43,052 bases of DNA from Bacteroidota bacterium (GCA_018335575.1 JAGXRT010000011.1:1-43052); one strand, 5' to 3'. Counted from the first letter of the stretch, positions 15,974 to 24,632 are shown. Translations and numbers: made by a program. Notes: a model not told the origin generated them from the letters alone.

Positions 15974-18900
15974 GTTCCTCAGATTTTAATTCTATAATTG
16001 CTCTTTCAACTTCTTCACGGCTAGGTTTTGATCCTGTTTTAAACCACTTGGTATAAACTTTAATTGTATTTCCTAACGATAATAATAAAGGTAACATGAC
16101 CAAAGTTAACGCTGTTGCTACGATAATTCCATATGAAATTGACACGGCCATTGGTTTTAAAAACTGCGCTTGCCTGCTTTTTTCTAACAATAATGGGGCT
16201 AATCCTGCTACGGTGGTTAAGGATGTTAAAAAGATAGCCCTAAATCTTGATTTTCCTGCGGCAATTAGTGCATCATCAAACTTCATCCCTGTTTTAAGGT
16301 ATCCGTTAAATTTTTCTATTAATACAAGTCCGTCGTTTACCATAATTCCAACTAATGCAATAATCCCTAACCATGATAATACATTGATGTGAAAATCATG
16401 AATATAGTGCCCGATAACAATACCAATAACACTAAAAGGTATCATAAGCATTAGAAGCAAAGGTTGAGAATAGGACCTAAAGGTAAATGCAATAACAATA
16501 TAAATGAGGAAAATAATAATCCATCCTACTTTTTTTAACGAAACTTGTGTTTTGGTGGCATCCCGGTTTTGACCTTCATATGAAGCACTAATAGTCGGAT
16601 ACTTAGCAAACAATTCGGGCATGGTATTTTGTTGAATATCAGCCAGAGCAAGGGTTGCACTTTCGCTGGGATTTTTTAAATCAGCCGTTACCTGAATTTC
16701 TCGTTTTCCGTTTAAGTGATTAATGGCAATTACTCCGCGTTCTATTTCATAGCTCGCAATTTCTGAAAAAGGAACTTTATTGCCCGAAGGGGTTTGTATC
16801 CACATTTCATCAAGGTTTTTAATAGATGATCGATCTTCACGCGTATAACGAACCCAAACTTTTATTTCATCCTGACCACGTTGAAAACGCTGTGCTTGAA
16901 AACCAAAATAACCACTTCGAACCTGACTGATGACCGTTTGCAAATTTAAACCCAACGCATAAGCCTTGTCTTTTAATTTAATTTTAATTTCCTTTATTCC
17001 TTCAGGATCGTTGTCATTAACATCTTTCAAAATTTTATTTTCGGCAAGGGCCAGTTTCAAATCTTCTGTTGCCGCTTTTAGTTCTTCTACATTATATCCT
17101 AAAAGCGATATGGCAACTGGACTTCCTCCAAAGTTGCTGCCAGAATTGTAGGTTAAACTTTCGACACCGTACACTTTACCAACTTTTTCTCTAATGGCAT
17201 TGTTGATATCTGCAGAAGGTGCATCGCGACTTTCGCCGGGTAATAAGTTTATTTGCAATGAGGCGTTAGAAGTGCCGGGTCCAATTCTTCGTACAATATT
17301 TTCTACGACTTGCAACTTGCCGGATTGTTTTTCGGTAAATTCATCATTTACTACCCATACTTTTTCTTCAATTGCAGCTATAATAGAGTCTGTTATACGT
17401 TCATTGGTGCCTTGTGGCATTCGTAAATTTACATTTACCCGATCACTTGCAATGGATGGAAAGAACGATGTTTTTACAATACCCCCACCAATTGCTGCAA
17501 ATGCTAGAATTAACAGCGAAACAGGGATAACAATTCCTAAAAACTTGTTTTTTATAAAATACTGAATAGAAGGTGTATAAACTGCATCTCTAAATCGAAT
17601 TAAATAAGAATCAGCTTTGGCATTCAAATCAAAAAAGAACTGTATGTAGGGTTTCCTTTTTTTATCTTTTTTTTCCAGAGCTTTAGAGTGTGCAATATGT
17701 GCTGGTAATATTATTAAAGCTTCAATTAGAGAAACAGTTAGTGTTAAAATTACGACGAGTCCCACTTCGCTAAAATTTTCTCCCATCCTGCCATCTAAGA
17801 AGAAAAAAGTGGAAAACGCAATTAATGTAGTTAATATGGCAGAAACTACTGGTGGCACTACTTCTAAGGTGCCGTCTATGGCAGCTCGAATAGGAGATTT
17901 TCCTTTTTCGTAGTGGTGGTATATGTTTTCGCCTATTACAATTCCATCATCAACTAAAATCCCTATTACAATAATCATCCCAAAAAGCGATAATACATTG
18001 ATAGTTACATCCAAGCCGGGAGCTAATACAAACATTCCAAAAAATGAAATGGGAATACCAGCCGCAACCCAGAGTGCGAGTCTGAAATTTAAAAATAAGG
18101 AAAGAAAAAACATCACCAGTAATACACCAAAAATGCCGTTTTTAGTCAATAATTCTGTACGTTGAATTAAAGTAGTTGAGGCATCGCTATTGATGTTTAA
18201 TTGCAGGTTGTCGTGTTGCTGATTAAAGCTTGCAATATACTCTTTAACAGCTTTAGCAGTGCTAATTAAATCTTCGCTATTGGTATTGCTAACAGATATG
18301 TTAATGGCTGCTTTTCCGTTGACATAAACCCGATCTGGATTTTCAGAAAACCTATCTGAAATTTCTGCAACCTCATGAAGCCTTATAATTCTTCCTGTTG
18401 CATCACCTTTTATGACTAAATGAGAAAGTTCATCGCCATAATAAGATTTATTTCGAGCCCGAATTAAATACTCTTCTTCATTGGTTTTAATATTTCCTCC
18501 GGTTGATAAAATATTGCTTTTTGAAACGGCGTTGGCTACCTCTGCAAAACTTAAATTATACCCTCTTAATACGTTTTCTTTGACTGCAATTTCGATTTCT
18601 TGTTCTGGAAAACCTGTGAGTGAAACCTGAGATATGCCGGGAATATTACGTAAATCGTTTTCAATTTTACGGGCATATTGTTTCAGTGTTTCCAAGGGTA
18701 TATTTTCTCCGCTTATATTAAAGCTGATGGTTTCTCTAATGTTCTCAATTTTAGCAATAACGGGAGGTTCCATTCCTACAGGAAAGGAGGGAACACGATC
18801 AACAGCATTTTTTACATCGGATAGCACTACATCTATATTGCGTCCTTTTTCTATTTCAACATTAATAGATGCAGAATTTTCTCTTGAAACAGAGGTTACC

Positions 18901-19139
18901 CGATCAATTCCGACTATACCTTTTAAATTATCTTCTATTTTTAAAACAATGCCTTCTTCTATTTCAACAGGTGAAGCTCCGGGATAAATAACATCAATAC
19001 TAATGTTTTTTGAATCGGTTAATGGGAAAAAAGAAGACTTCATTTTTGATATTCCGGCAATACCAAAAAGGATAAATGCTAAAATAAAGATATTAACAGC
19101 TACCGGAAATTTAATAAAATAGGATATTATTTTTTTCAT
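15963..19139 (-). CDS. RND efflux pump inner-membrane transporter (HAE-1-like)
   Basis: The protein has 1058 residues, the usual length for AcrB-type pumps. There are two repeats, each with one helix, a large periplasmic porter/docking part and five further helices. In helix 4 the motif GILVDDGIVIGENI (393-406) contains the paired aspartates D397 and D398 that relay protons in AcrB. This favours an organic-substrate exporter over CusA-type metal pumps. The second half has the matching GIIALVGIMVNDGLVLIEKF segment. The N-terminus (FIKFPVAVNIFILAFILFGI) is the first helix. It is the middle gene of an adaptor-pump-channel operon. Substrate unknown: drugs, bile-like detergents or lipids are all possible. 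Confidence 0.92.
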   Translation of the reverse strand: MKKIISYFIKFPVAVNIFILAFILFGIAGISKMKSSFFPLTDSKNISIDVIYPGASPVEIEEGIVLKIEDNLKGIVGIDRVTSVSRENSASINVEIEKGRNIDVVLSDVKNAVDRVPSFPVGMEPPVIAKIENIRETISFNISGENIPLETLKQYARKIENDLRNIPGISQVSLTGFPEQEIEIAVKENVLRGYNLSFAEVANAVSKSNILSTGGNIKTNEEEYLIRARNKSYYGDELSHLVIKGDATGRIIRLHEVAEISDRFSENPDRVYVNGKAAINISVSNTNSEDLISTAKAVKEYIASFNQQHDNLQLNINSDASTTLIQRTELLTKNGIFGVLLVMFFLSLFLNFRLALWVAAGIPISFFGMFVLAPGLDVTINVLSLFGMIIVIGILVDDGIVIGENIYHHYEKGKSPIRAAIDGTLEVVPPVVSAILTTLIAFSTFFFLDGRMGENFSEVGLVVILTLTVSLIEALIILPAHIAHSKALEKKDKKRKPYIQFFFDLNAKADSYLIRFRDAVYTPSIQYFIKNKFLGIVIPVSLLILAFAAIGGGIVKTSFFPSIASDRVNVNLRMPQGTNERITDSIIAAIEEKVWVVNDEFTEKQSGKLQVVENIVRRIGPGTSNASLQINLLPGESRDAPSADINNAIREKVGKVYGVESLTYNSGSNFGGSPVAISLLGYNVEELKAATEDLKLALAENKILKDVNDNDPEGIKEIKIKLKDKAYALGLNLQTVISQVRSGYFGFQAQRFQRGQDEIKVWVRYTREDRSSIKNLDEMWIQTPSGNKVPFSEIASYEIERGVIAINHLNGKREIQVTADLKNPSESATLALADIQQNTMPELFAKYPTISASYEGQNRDATKTQVSLKKVGWIIIFLIYIVIAFTFRSYSQPLLLMLMIPFSVIGIVIGHYIHDFHINVLSWLGIIALVGIMVNDGLVLIEKFNGYLKTGMKFDDALIAAGKSRFRAIFLTSLTTVAGLAPLLLEKSRQAQFLKPMAVSISYGIIVATALTLVMLPLLLSLGNTIKVYTKWFKTGSKPSREEVERAIIELKSEEHEL

Positions 19140-19153
19140 ATACAGTAGGTTAA

Positions 19154-20263
19154 TTAATTTGAAAGCGGCTTAACTTTCATGCCAACATAAGATCCTGGCA
19201 CTGATTTTGTTAAAATAAGAGTACCGTTTTCAACTCCTTTTATAACAACTGTTTCTTTGTTAAAGAAAACAGGAATTACATCTATTAACTGTAAAGTAGA
19301 ATCTTTAACTGCATATATTTGACGTTCGTTTTGAAGTAATTTTCTTGAAATTTCTAAAGCATCTGTTTCATTTTTAGCATTTAATTTAGCCTCTAAATAC
19401 ATCCCATCTTTAATGGAAGTATCTTTTATTTCAATAAAAACATTAATAGTTTGTGTAGCTTGATCAACTTTTCCATTAACCCTAACAACTGTTCCAGAAT
19501 AAGTAGCTGAACCTTCTAAAGCCTCCAATTCTACTGTTTTTCCAATTGTTAAATACGATGCATACGAAGCGTTAACAGCTAGCTGCATTTCGTATACTGT
19601 GGGATCAATAAATTCGCCCAATTTTTGTCCAACTCTTATCAATGTTCCCGAATTTACCAGGGATTCAGTTAAAATGCCTGAAAATGGAGCTTTTATTTGA
19701 TACTTTGATAAGCGTACTTCTGCATTTTTAACCTGATAATAATTGGTGTAAATGGACTTGCCTGAGATAAATAATTTTTCTTTTTCACTGCCGGTTTCAG
19801 GTAATTTAGGTGTTGTATGTTGGATGTTAAAACTGTTTAAATAAGCTTGCCATTTTGGATATTCATTTGGAAAATCCAATCGGATATCAGGTAAAATTGC
19901 TGTAATGGCATTAAATAATGAACTTCGTTGGGCTTGTAAACTCGCTAAAAACTCATCATCAGCAATGCTTAACAATAGTTCTCCTTTAGTGTAGTTTGTT
20001 CCTGATTTAAAATCTTTTTTTGAGGGTTTTAAAATACCTTGTACTTCAGAAAACAATTCAACTTTGTGTTTTGCAGTAACACTTCCGGTAGCTGAAATAA
20101 TAATTGGAATATTTTTATTTTGAACGGTATCTATATAAACCGAAGCAATAATTTTTTCTGCCGGTGGCTTTTGTTTTACCTTTGAAGCATTGGCTAATTT
20201 GAAAATATAGATAGCTCCAGCTAAAAGAACTATACTTAAAATAACTGAATAATACTTTCTCAT
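19154..20263 (-). CDS. RND efflux periplasmic adaptor (HlyD/AcrA family)
   Basis: The protein has 369 residues. An N-terminal membrane anchor or signal (about 6-25) is followed by a split lipoyl domain (GSVTAKHKVELFSEVQGIL near 56-74 and the return half YQIKAPFSGILTESLVNSGTLIRVG near 188-212). A helical hairpin between them, about 95-180, carries an unusual proline-rich stretch (LDFPNEYPKWQAYLNSF). Beta-barrel and membrane-proximal domains follow (YSGTVVRVNGKVD; the C-terminal end is KPLSN). It is the first gene of the efflux operon, 14 bp before the pump gene, and should bridge the pump to the TolC-like channel. Confidence 0.9.
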   Translation of the reverse strand: MRKYYSVILSIVLLAGAIYIFKLANASKVKQKPPAEKIIASVYIDTVQNKNIPIIISATGSVTAKHKVELFSEVQGILKPSKKDFKSGTNYTKGELLLSIADDEFLASLQAQRSSLFNAITAILPDIRLDFPNEYPKWQAYLNSFNIQHTTPKLPETGSEKEKLFISGKSIYTNYYQVKNAEVRLSKYQIKAPFSGILTESLVNSGTLIRVGQKLGEFIDPTVYEMQLAVNASYASYLTIGKTVELEALEGSATYSGTVVRVNGKVDQATQTINVFIEIKDTSIKDGMYLEAKLNAKNETDALEISRKLLQNERQIYAVKDSTLQLIDVIPVFFNKETVVIKGVENGTLILTKSVPGSYVGMKVKPLSN

Positions 20264-20280
20264 AATAAAAGATCTTTTTT

Positions 20281-20288
20281 CAAATGTA
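20281..20288 (-). promoter_or_regulatory. -7 element upstream of the RND efflux operon
   Basis: On the minus strand this reads TACATTTG, matching TAnnTTTG, 17 bp before the adaptor start. No convincing TTG lies at the -33 distance. Confidence 0.4.
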
Positions 20289-20356
20289 TTAATTAAAGTT
20301 TTGGTTTTGATATAAAATACAGTAAGATTTTACTATACCTTATAAATTATAGTTAT

Positions 20357-20385
20357 AAAAAAAGTCCGCTAGTGCGGACTTTAAT
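20357..20385 (-). terminator. Terminator of the S46 peptidase gene
   Basis: A 9-bp stem AAAGTCCGC / GCGGACTTT (20361-20369 with 20374-20382) has a TAGT loop. On the minus strand it is followed by a run of seven T, two bases beyond the peptidase stop codon. Confidence 0.85.
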
Positions 20386-20386
20386 T

Positions 20387-22531
20387 TTATTTTACGATGG
20401 TCATTTCATCAACTATATGTGTTGCTCCGGCATATTTATCAATCAACCAAAGTACATAACGTATATCAACATTAATGGTACGCTGTAACTTTGGATCAAA
20501 GATTACATCACCGGCCATAGCTTCAATATTACCATCAAAAGCCAATCCTATGAGTTCTCCTTTTCCGTTTAACACCGGTGAACCTGAATTTCCACCTGTG
20601 ATGTCGTTATCGGTTAAAAAGTTAACTGGCATGTACCCATTTTTATCGGCATATTGGCCAAAATCTTTTTGCTTGTACATTTCTAAAAAGCGTGTTGGTA
20701 AATCAAACTCATCGTCTCCGGCTTTATATTTTTTTACCATACCTTCCATAGTGGTATAGTTATTTATTTTAGCATCGTTACGTTTATCAGCAGGTAAGGC
20801 TTTTACTTTACCATACGTTAAACGCAAGGTTGAGTTCGCATCCGGATATAATATGCTTGCAATTTTTGATTCGCGTAAGCCTTCAACTAACAATCTAAAT
20901 GCTGCTCCGAAATCATTTTGAGCTTTGTCAATTGCTTCATTTTTAGCACTAAAATGATTCAATAAATCATTAGATAATAAAAGTAAAGGATCATTTGCTA
21001 ACAATGCTTCATTAGGTAAAGCCAAGAAAGCAATCATGCGTTCTTTTGATGAAAAAATACTTAACTCAAATGCATGGTTTGTATAGGATTCAAAGTTTTT
21101 ATTATTTTCTTTTGCTAAGGCATCAACTAATGGAGCAATTGGATAGGCAGTTACCTTGGTTGCATATAATTTTAATTGAGCTGCTAAAATATCTTTTTCA
21201 GCTGGAATATGAAGTTTGCTATAAAAGGCATCTATCGCTTCTCTTAATTTAGGTTCTAAATCTGCACGTTTTGAAGCATCTGATTTAGCGTAATTCTCAA
21301 ACTGACGACCTAAGCTTCTGGAGATAGTTCCGTAGGAGCTGGTTCTAAGTAATTGCATCAAATAATTATCGTGCAATGCTTTTTCATTGGTTAACGCATA
21401 GTAATTGTTAATGGTTTCTATTACCGAACCGTATTTTTCTTTATTAGCTGCTTTATTGGCCCATTTGTTGAATTTAGCCTCTTGTTTGGCTTTGGATTTG
21501 GCAGTTTCAAACTTGGTTAAGGCATCAATCATTCCTTGACGGTTTTTCCAATAGTTAGCAGTAGATGCGTATTTTGAAGCATAATTTAGGTTAACTTCTT
21601 CATTGGCATTCATATGCTTTTTCATGTTGTCCATACCGGTTTTAGCGCCTTCAACCCATGCAGGATAAGCATATTTTACGTTTTGCTCAATTCCACCAGC
21701 AGGCATCCAACGGTTTGTTCTTCCAGGATAACCTAAAATCATAGCAAAATCATTTTCTTTGACTCCTTTTAAACTGATAGGTAAGTGGTGTTTTGGTTTT
21801 AAGGGTACATTTTCAGGAGAATATTCTGCCGGATTTCCATCTTTATCAGCATATACTCTAAACATAGCAAAGTCACCTGTATGTCGAGGCCATTCCCAGT
21901 TGTCTGTGTCACCACCAAATTTACCAACGGATTCTGGAGGTGTTCCAACTAAACGAACATCTTTATAGTCTTGGTAAACAAAGTAATAGTATTCATTCCC
22001 TTGAAAAAATGGACGAACAGATACGGTATATTTTCCACCTTCGTTGTTTTCTTTATCAATTAAAGCAATTTCTTTGTTAATGGCAGCTTCGCGCTCTAGT
22101 TCGGTCATTTGCGAAGTAACTTTTGAAAGAATACGTTGTGTAACATCATCCATTCGTACAAAGAATCTAACGCTTAAACTTTTAGGTTTTAGCTCGTCTT
22201 TTTTAGTTTTTGCCCAATAGCCATTTTTAAGGTAATTGTGTTCTGGGGTCGATAACTCTGCTATTTGACCATACCCACAGTGGTGATTTGTTAAAACCAA
22301 TCCTTCGGATGATATAATTTCGGCAGTACATCCACCACCAAATTGAACAATAGCATCTTTTAAACTAGAGTTATTAATGCTGTAGATTTCTTCAGCTGTA
22401 AGTTGTAAGCCCATTTTTTGCATATCAACCTGATTTAAACGTTTAATATGCATCAAAAACCACATTCCTTCATCGGCTTTTATTGGCAATGTCAATAAAA
22501 ACGCCGCGAAGTATAAAATTAATTTTTTCAT
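20387..22531 (-). CDS. dpp7: S46 family dipeptidyl peptidase, DPP7-like
   Basis: The protein has 714 residues from the ATG at 22531, which opens a signal peptide (MKKLILYFAAFLLTLPIKA). The longer frame to 22672 is rejected because it runs into the promoter. S46 enzymes are periplasmic chymotrypsin-fold exopeptidases that remove dipeptides from peptide N-termini in asaccharolytic and proteolytic Bacteroidota. The catalytic histidine lies in LTNHHCGYGQI, the aspartate region is GGDTDNWEWPRHTGDF, and the serine is in GGNSGSPV (Ser about 649). Eighteen residues after the serine is glycine (GLAFDGN, about 667), at the position where Porphyromonas DPP11 has Arg673. That indicates DPP7-type hydrophobic P1 preference, not Asp/Glu. 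Confidence 0.92.
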   Translation of the reverse strand: MKKLILYFAAFLLTLPIKADEGMWFLMHIKRLNQVDMQKMGLQLTAEEIYSINNSSLKDAIVQFGGGCTAEIISSEGLVLTNHHCGYGQIAELSTPEHNYLKNGYWAKTKKDELKPKSLSVRFFVRMDDVTQRILSKVTSQMTELEREAAINKEIALIDKENNEGGKYTVSVRPFFQGNEYYYFVYQDYKDVRLVGTPPESVGKFGGDTDNWEWPRHTGDFAMFRVYADKDGNPAEYSPENVPLKPKHHLPISLKGVKENDFAMILGYPGRTNRWMPAGGIEQNVKYAYPAWVEGAKTGMDNMKKHMNANEEVNLNYASKYASTANYWKNRQGMIDALTKFETAKSKAKQEAKFNKWANKAANKEKYGSVIETINNYYALTNEKALHDNYLMQLLRTSSYGTISRSLGRQFENYAKSDASKRADLEPKLREAIDAFYSKLHIPAEKDILAAQLKLYATKVTAYPIAPLVDALAKENNKNFESYTNHAFELSIFSSKERMIAFLALPNEALLANDPLLLLSNDLLNHFSAKNEAIDKAQNDFGAAFRLLVEGLRESKIASILYPDANSTLRLTYGKVKALPADKRNDAKINNYTTMEGMVKKYKAGDDEFDLPTRFLEMYKQKDFGQYADKNGYMPVNFLTDNDITGGNSGSPVLNGKGELIGLAFDGNIEAMAGDVIFDPKLQRTINVDIRYVLWLIDKYAGATHIVDEMTIVK

Positions 22532-22644
22532 AAATAAAGGAGTTTGATAATTTTTAAAGTTTTTAAGGAGTATCAGTATGATTGAACTCTTTAAAATTAT
22601 TTGAAATTTATTAATAGATGCGAATATATTAATTTCATGTTCAA

Positions 22645-22672
22645 CAAATCTAAAAAAAAACATAAAATTCAA
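22645..22672 (-). promoter_or_regulatory. Promoter of the S46 peptidase gene
   Basis: Minus strand: TTG (22672-22670), a 17-bp spacer, TAGATTTG (22652-22645). The predicted transcript would begin near 22638, giving a leader of about 105 nt and confirming the downstream start at 22531. Confidence 0.6.
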
Positions 22673-22704
22673 TAAAAAAAGGTTGAAAGAAGTTTCAACC
22701 TTTT
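22672..22704 (-). terminator. Terminator of the LRR gene
   Basis: An 8-bp stem GGTTGAAA / TTTCAACC (22681-22688 with 22693-22700) has a GAAG loop and is followed on the minus strand by a T7 run. It overlaps the start of the promoter for the next gene. Confidence 0.85.
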
Positions 22705-22731
22705 ATATGCAACAATTGGGGTAGTGTAATT

Positions 22732-23556
22732 TTATAAACCAACTAAAGAATTTGTAGCGCTGGTTTTAATGTCTATGTGTAATTGTTTGATATGACTTAA
22801 TTGATTTAACTCATCTGGGTACAAACTTTCAAACCTGTTTTCTTTTAAATTAAGTTCTTTTAAGTTAGTTAATAAAGCTAAAGACATTGGTATACGCCCT
22901 TCCATTTTATTATCAAACAAACTTATTTTTTGTAATTTATTTAAACAACAAAGCTCGTTAGGTATTGAACCAGTAATTTGATTACTGCTTACTTGAAATG
23001 TTTCAAGCATTTTTAAATTTCCTATTTCTTCAGGAAGATTACCAGAAATATTATTATTAAATAATACTAAATGTTTTAAATTTTGAAGTTTTCCAATTCC
23101 ATGTGAAAGCGTACCTGTTAAATCATTCATGAATAAACTTAAATCTTCTAGTTTGGATAGATTATAAACTGTTTCCGGAATACTTCCAATTAATCGATTA
23201 AATGATAAATTCAATACCATTAGCTGATTTAGATTTCCAAGTTCAGCTGGTATTGTTCCAATCAATCTGTTTTGTTGAAGATTTAATTTTTTAAGTTCTG
23301 ATAAAGTGGCTAACTCAGCTGGTATAGTACCTGATAAATTGTTGTTTACCAATTCTAATTGGGTAACCCTGTTATTTTCAATGCGTACTCCATACCATGT
23401 ATTTACTGGGGCATTAAGATCCCATTGTACAATCCAATTTTCGCCTTTAGTTGCTTTGTTTAAAGCGACCAACGCATTTCTATCTTCTAATGAAACTTGA
23501 GAAAAGCCTACAAAGTAAGTGATAAAAAGTGCCAGCATTAAGTTTAAATTTTTCAT
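22732..23556 (-). CDS. Secreted leucine-rich repeat protein (plant-type LRR)
   Basis: The protein has 274 residues from the ATG at 23556; an in-frame TTG at 23565 is less likely. A signal peptide (about 1-19, ending FVGFSQ) is followed by an N-terminal cap resembling the LRRNT_2 cap of plant receptor LRRs: DRNALVALNKATKGENW ... WYGVRIENNRVTQL. Eight consecutive 24-residue repeats (64-255) follow the pattern LxxLxLxxNxLxGxIPxxLxxLxx, the plant-specific class. A short end piece completes the protein. No sorting signal, membrane anchor or catalytic domain is visible, so the likely role is protein or ligand binding at or outside the surface. It is transcribed separately from the S46 peptidase, with its own terminator. 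Confidence 0.88.
   Translation of the reverse strand: MKNLNLMLALFITYFVGFSQVSLEDRNALVALNKATKGENWIVQWDLNAPVNTWYGVRIENNRVTQLELVNNNLSGTIPAELATLSELKKLNLQQNRLIGTIPAELGNLNQLMVLNLSFNRLIGSIPETVYNLSKLEDLSLFMNDLTGTLSHGIGKLQNLKHLVLFNNNISGNLPEEIGNLKMLETFQVSSNQITGSIPNELCCLNKLQKISLFDNKMEGRIPMSLALLTNLKELNLKENRFESLYPDELNQLSHIKQLHIDIKTSATNSLVGL
22792..23367 (-). repeat. Eight tandem 24-codon LRR units
   Basis: Residues 64-255 of the LRR protein divide exactly into eight units of 24 residues with no insertions or deletions. The IP of GxIP is kept in most units and altered in unit 4 (GTLSHG) and unit 8 (ESLYPD). The DNA units are diverged, so this is a protein-level repeat. Confidence 0.85.
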
Positions 23557-23596
23557 AACGATCAAGTTTTGGAGTTCATGAAATAATTTTATGATG

Positions 23597-23627
23597 TAAA
23601 TATAGGTTGAAAAAAAATAAAAAGCAA
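23597..23627 (-). promoter_or_regulatory. Candidate promoter of the LRR gene
   Basis: Minus strand: TTG (23627-23625), a 20-bp spacer, TATATTTA (23604-23597), one mismatch from TAnnTTTG. It would start transcription about 35 nt before the ATG at 23556. Confidence 0.4.
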
Positions 23628-23664
23628 GTAAAAACGTAAAAAATTACCATTCATTTATAAAAAC

Positions 23665-23677
23665 ATACCATTGGTAT
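23665..23677. promoter_or_regulatory. Possible operator palindrome
   Basis: ATACCA-T-TGGTAT is a perfect 6+6 inverted repeat in the intergenic region between the LRR gene and bshB1, about 40 bp upstream of the candidate LRR promoter. Regulator unknown. Confidence 0.3.
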
Positions 23678-23737
23678 ATAAAAAATGACATTTATAATTG
23701 TTTTAGTAAACATGTGTTTTGATGATAATTTTACTGC

Positions 23738-23766
23738 TTGACACTCATATATTTCTGCTATATTTG
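23738..23766 (+). promoter_or_regulatory. Promoter of bshB1
   Basis: TTG (23738-23740), an 18-bp spacer, TATATTTG (23759-23766). The predicted start near 23773 leaves only about 5 nt before the ATG at 23778 but 17 nt before the ATG at 23790, supporting the latter as the real start. Confidence 0.65.
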
Positions 23767-23789
23767 TATACTTAAAAATGTTTTTTACA

Positions 23790-24506
23790 ATGAAATTAGA
23801 CATATTAGCTATAGGTGCACACCCCGATGATGTAGAATTAGGATGTGGTGCAACTATTGCCTCGGAGATACATAAGGGTAAAAAAGTAGGTATTTTAGAT
23901 TTAACTAAAGGTGAGTTAGCAACCCGTGGTTCGGTTGCTATACGTAAAAAGGAAGCTAAGAAGGCGGCTGAAATTTTAGGGGTAATGGTAAGAGAAAATC
24001 TAGGTTTTGCCGATGGATTTTTTGTAAATGATAAAGATCATCAATTAAAAATTATTGAGATCATTAGAAAATATCAGCCAGATATTGTTTTGTTAAATGC
24101 AATAAGCGACCGTCATATTGATCATAAAAAAGGAAGTGAATTAGCATCAGCAGCCTGTTTTTTGGCTGGTTTAAAAAATGTAGCAACCGTAGTTGATAAT
24201 GAGAAACAACTTGCTTGGAGGCCTAAAAAAGTATATCATTACATTCAGTGGGATGATTTACAGCCAGATTTTGTAGTCGATGTGTCTGATTTTATAGAAC
24301 TTAAAATGAATGCAGTAAAAGCCTTTAAATCGCAATTTTACAATCCAGACAGCAATGAACCTGAATCTCCTATAAGCTCCAAAAATTTCTTGGAAAGTGT
24401 TCGCTATCGTGCACAAAACTTAGGTAGACTAATAGGAGTTGCTTATGCAGAGGGCTTCACGGCAGAGCGTTATGTAGCTGTAGATTCATTGGATAAATTA
24501 ATTTGA
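23790..24506 (+). CDS. bshB1: Bacillithiol biosynthesis deacetylase BshB1
   Basis: The protein has 238 residues of the LmbE/PIG-L zinc-dependent deacetylase family. BshB1 removes the acetyl group from N-acetylglucosaminyl-malate in the second step of bacillithiol synthesis. Zinc and catalytic residues are visible as AHPDD (10-14) and DRHIDH (107-112). The GELATRG (41-47) and NLGFADGFF (70-78) segments are typical of BshB1 rather than other LmbE proteins. The start at 23790 (MKLDILAIGA) matches the family N-terminus and the promoter spacing; the upstream ATG at 23778 would add MFFT. No other bacillithiol gene lies nearby. Confidence 0.9.
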   Translation: MKLDILAIGAHPDDVELGCGATIASEIHKGKKVGILDLTKGELATRGSVAIRKKEAKKAAEILGVMVRENLGFADGFFVNDKDHQLKIIEIIRKYQPDIVLLNAISDRHIDHKKGSELASAACFLAGLKNVATVVDNEKQLAWRPKKVYHYIQWDDLQPDFVVDVSDFIELKMNAVKAFKSQFYNPDSNEPESPISSKNFLESVRYRAQNLGRLIGVAYAEGFTAERYVAVDSLDKLI

Positions 24507-24513
24507 AAAATAT

Positions 24514-24543
24514 TTGCAAAATGTCATAAAAGATGTAGATTTG
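24514..24543 (+). promoter_or_regulatory. Promoter of tRNA-His
   Basis: TTG (24514-24516), a 19-bp spacer, TAGATTTG (24536-24543). It predicts a transcript start a few bases before the mature tRNA. Confidence 0.65.
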
Positions 24544-24557
24544 CAATCTCAAAAATG

Positions 24558-24631
24558 GTGGTTGTAGCTCAGCTGGTTAGAGCATCAGATTGTGGTTCTG
24601 AGGGTCGTGGGTTCGAACCCCATCATCCACC
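24558..24631 (+). tRNA. tRNA-His (anticodon GTG)
   Basis: The cloverleaf can be drawn by hand: acceptor GTGGTTG, D-stem GCTC/GAGC, anticodon stem TCAGA/TCTGA with loop TTGTGGT (anticodon GTG at 24591-24593), and T-arm GTGGG-TTCGAAC-CCCAT. The 3' acceptor strand is CATCCAC, then C73. A genomic G at 24557 can be the tRNA-His-specific G-1 opposite C73. The full CCA end is not encoded. The fifth acceptor pair is T opposite T (U5-U68), a mismatch. It has its own promoter and terminator. Confidence 0.95.
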
Positions 24632-24632
24632 C

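Noticed and set aside
17194-17565. Plus-strand 123-codon frame inside the RND pump gene
   Set aside because: Entirely antisense to a well-supported gene, with low-complexity serine/isoleucine-rich translation. The same applies to the other long opposite-strand frames inside uvrA, rny, the symporters and the TonB receptor.
15963-19139. Heavy-metal (CusA-type) RND pump
   Set aside because: Helix 4 carries the paired aspartates VDDG typical of HAE-1-like pumps, and no methionine-rich metal site or CusB/CusF partner was seen.
22532-22672. N-terminal extension of the S46 peptidase (47 extra residues)
   Set aside because: The extension precedes a textbook signal peptide and overlaps the gene's promoter, so the start at 22531 is used.
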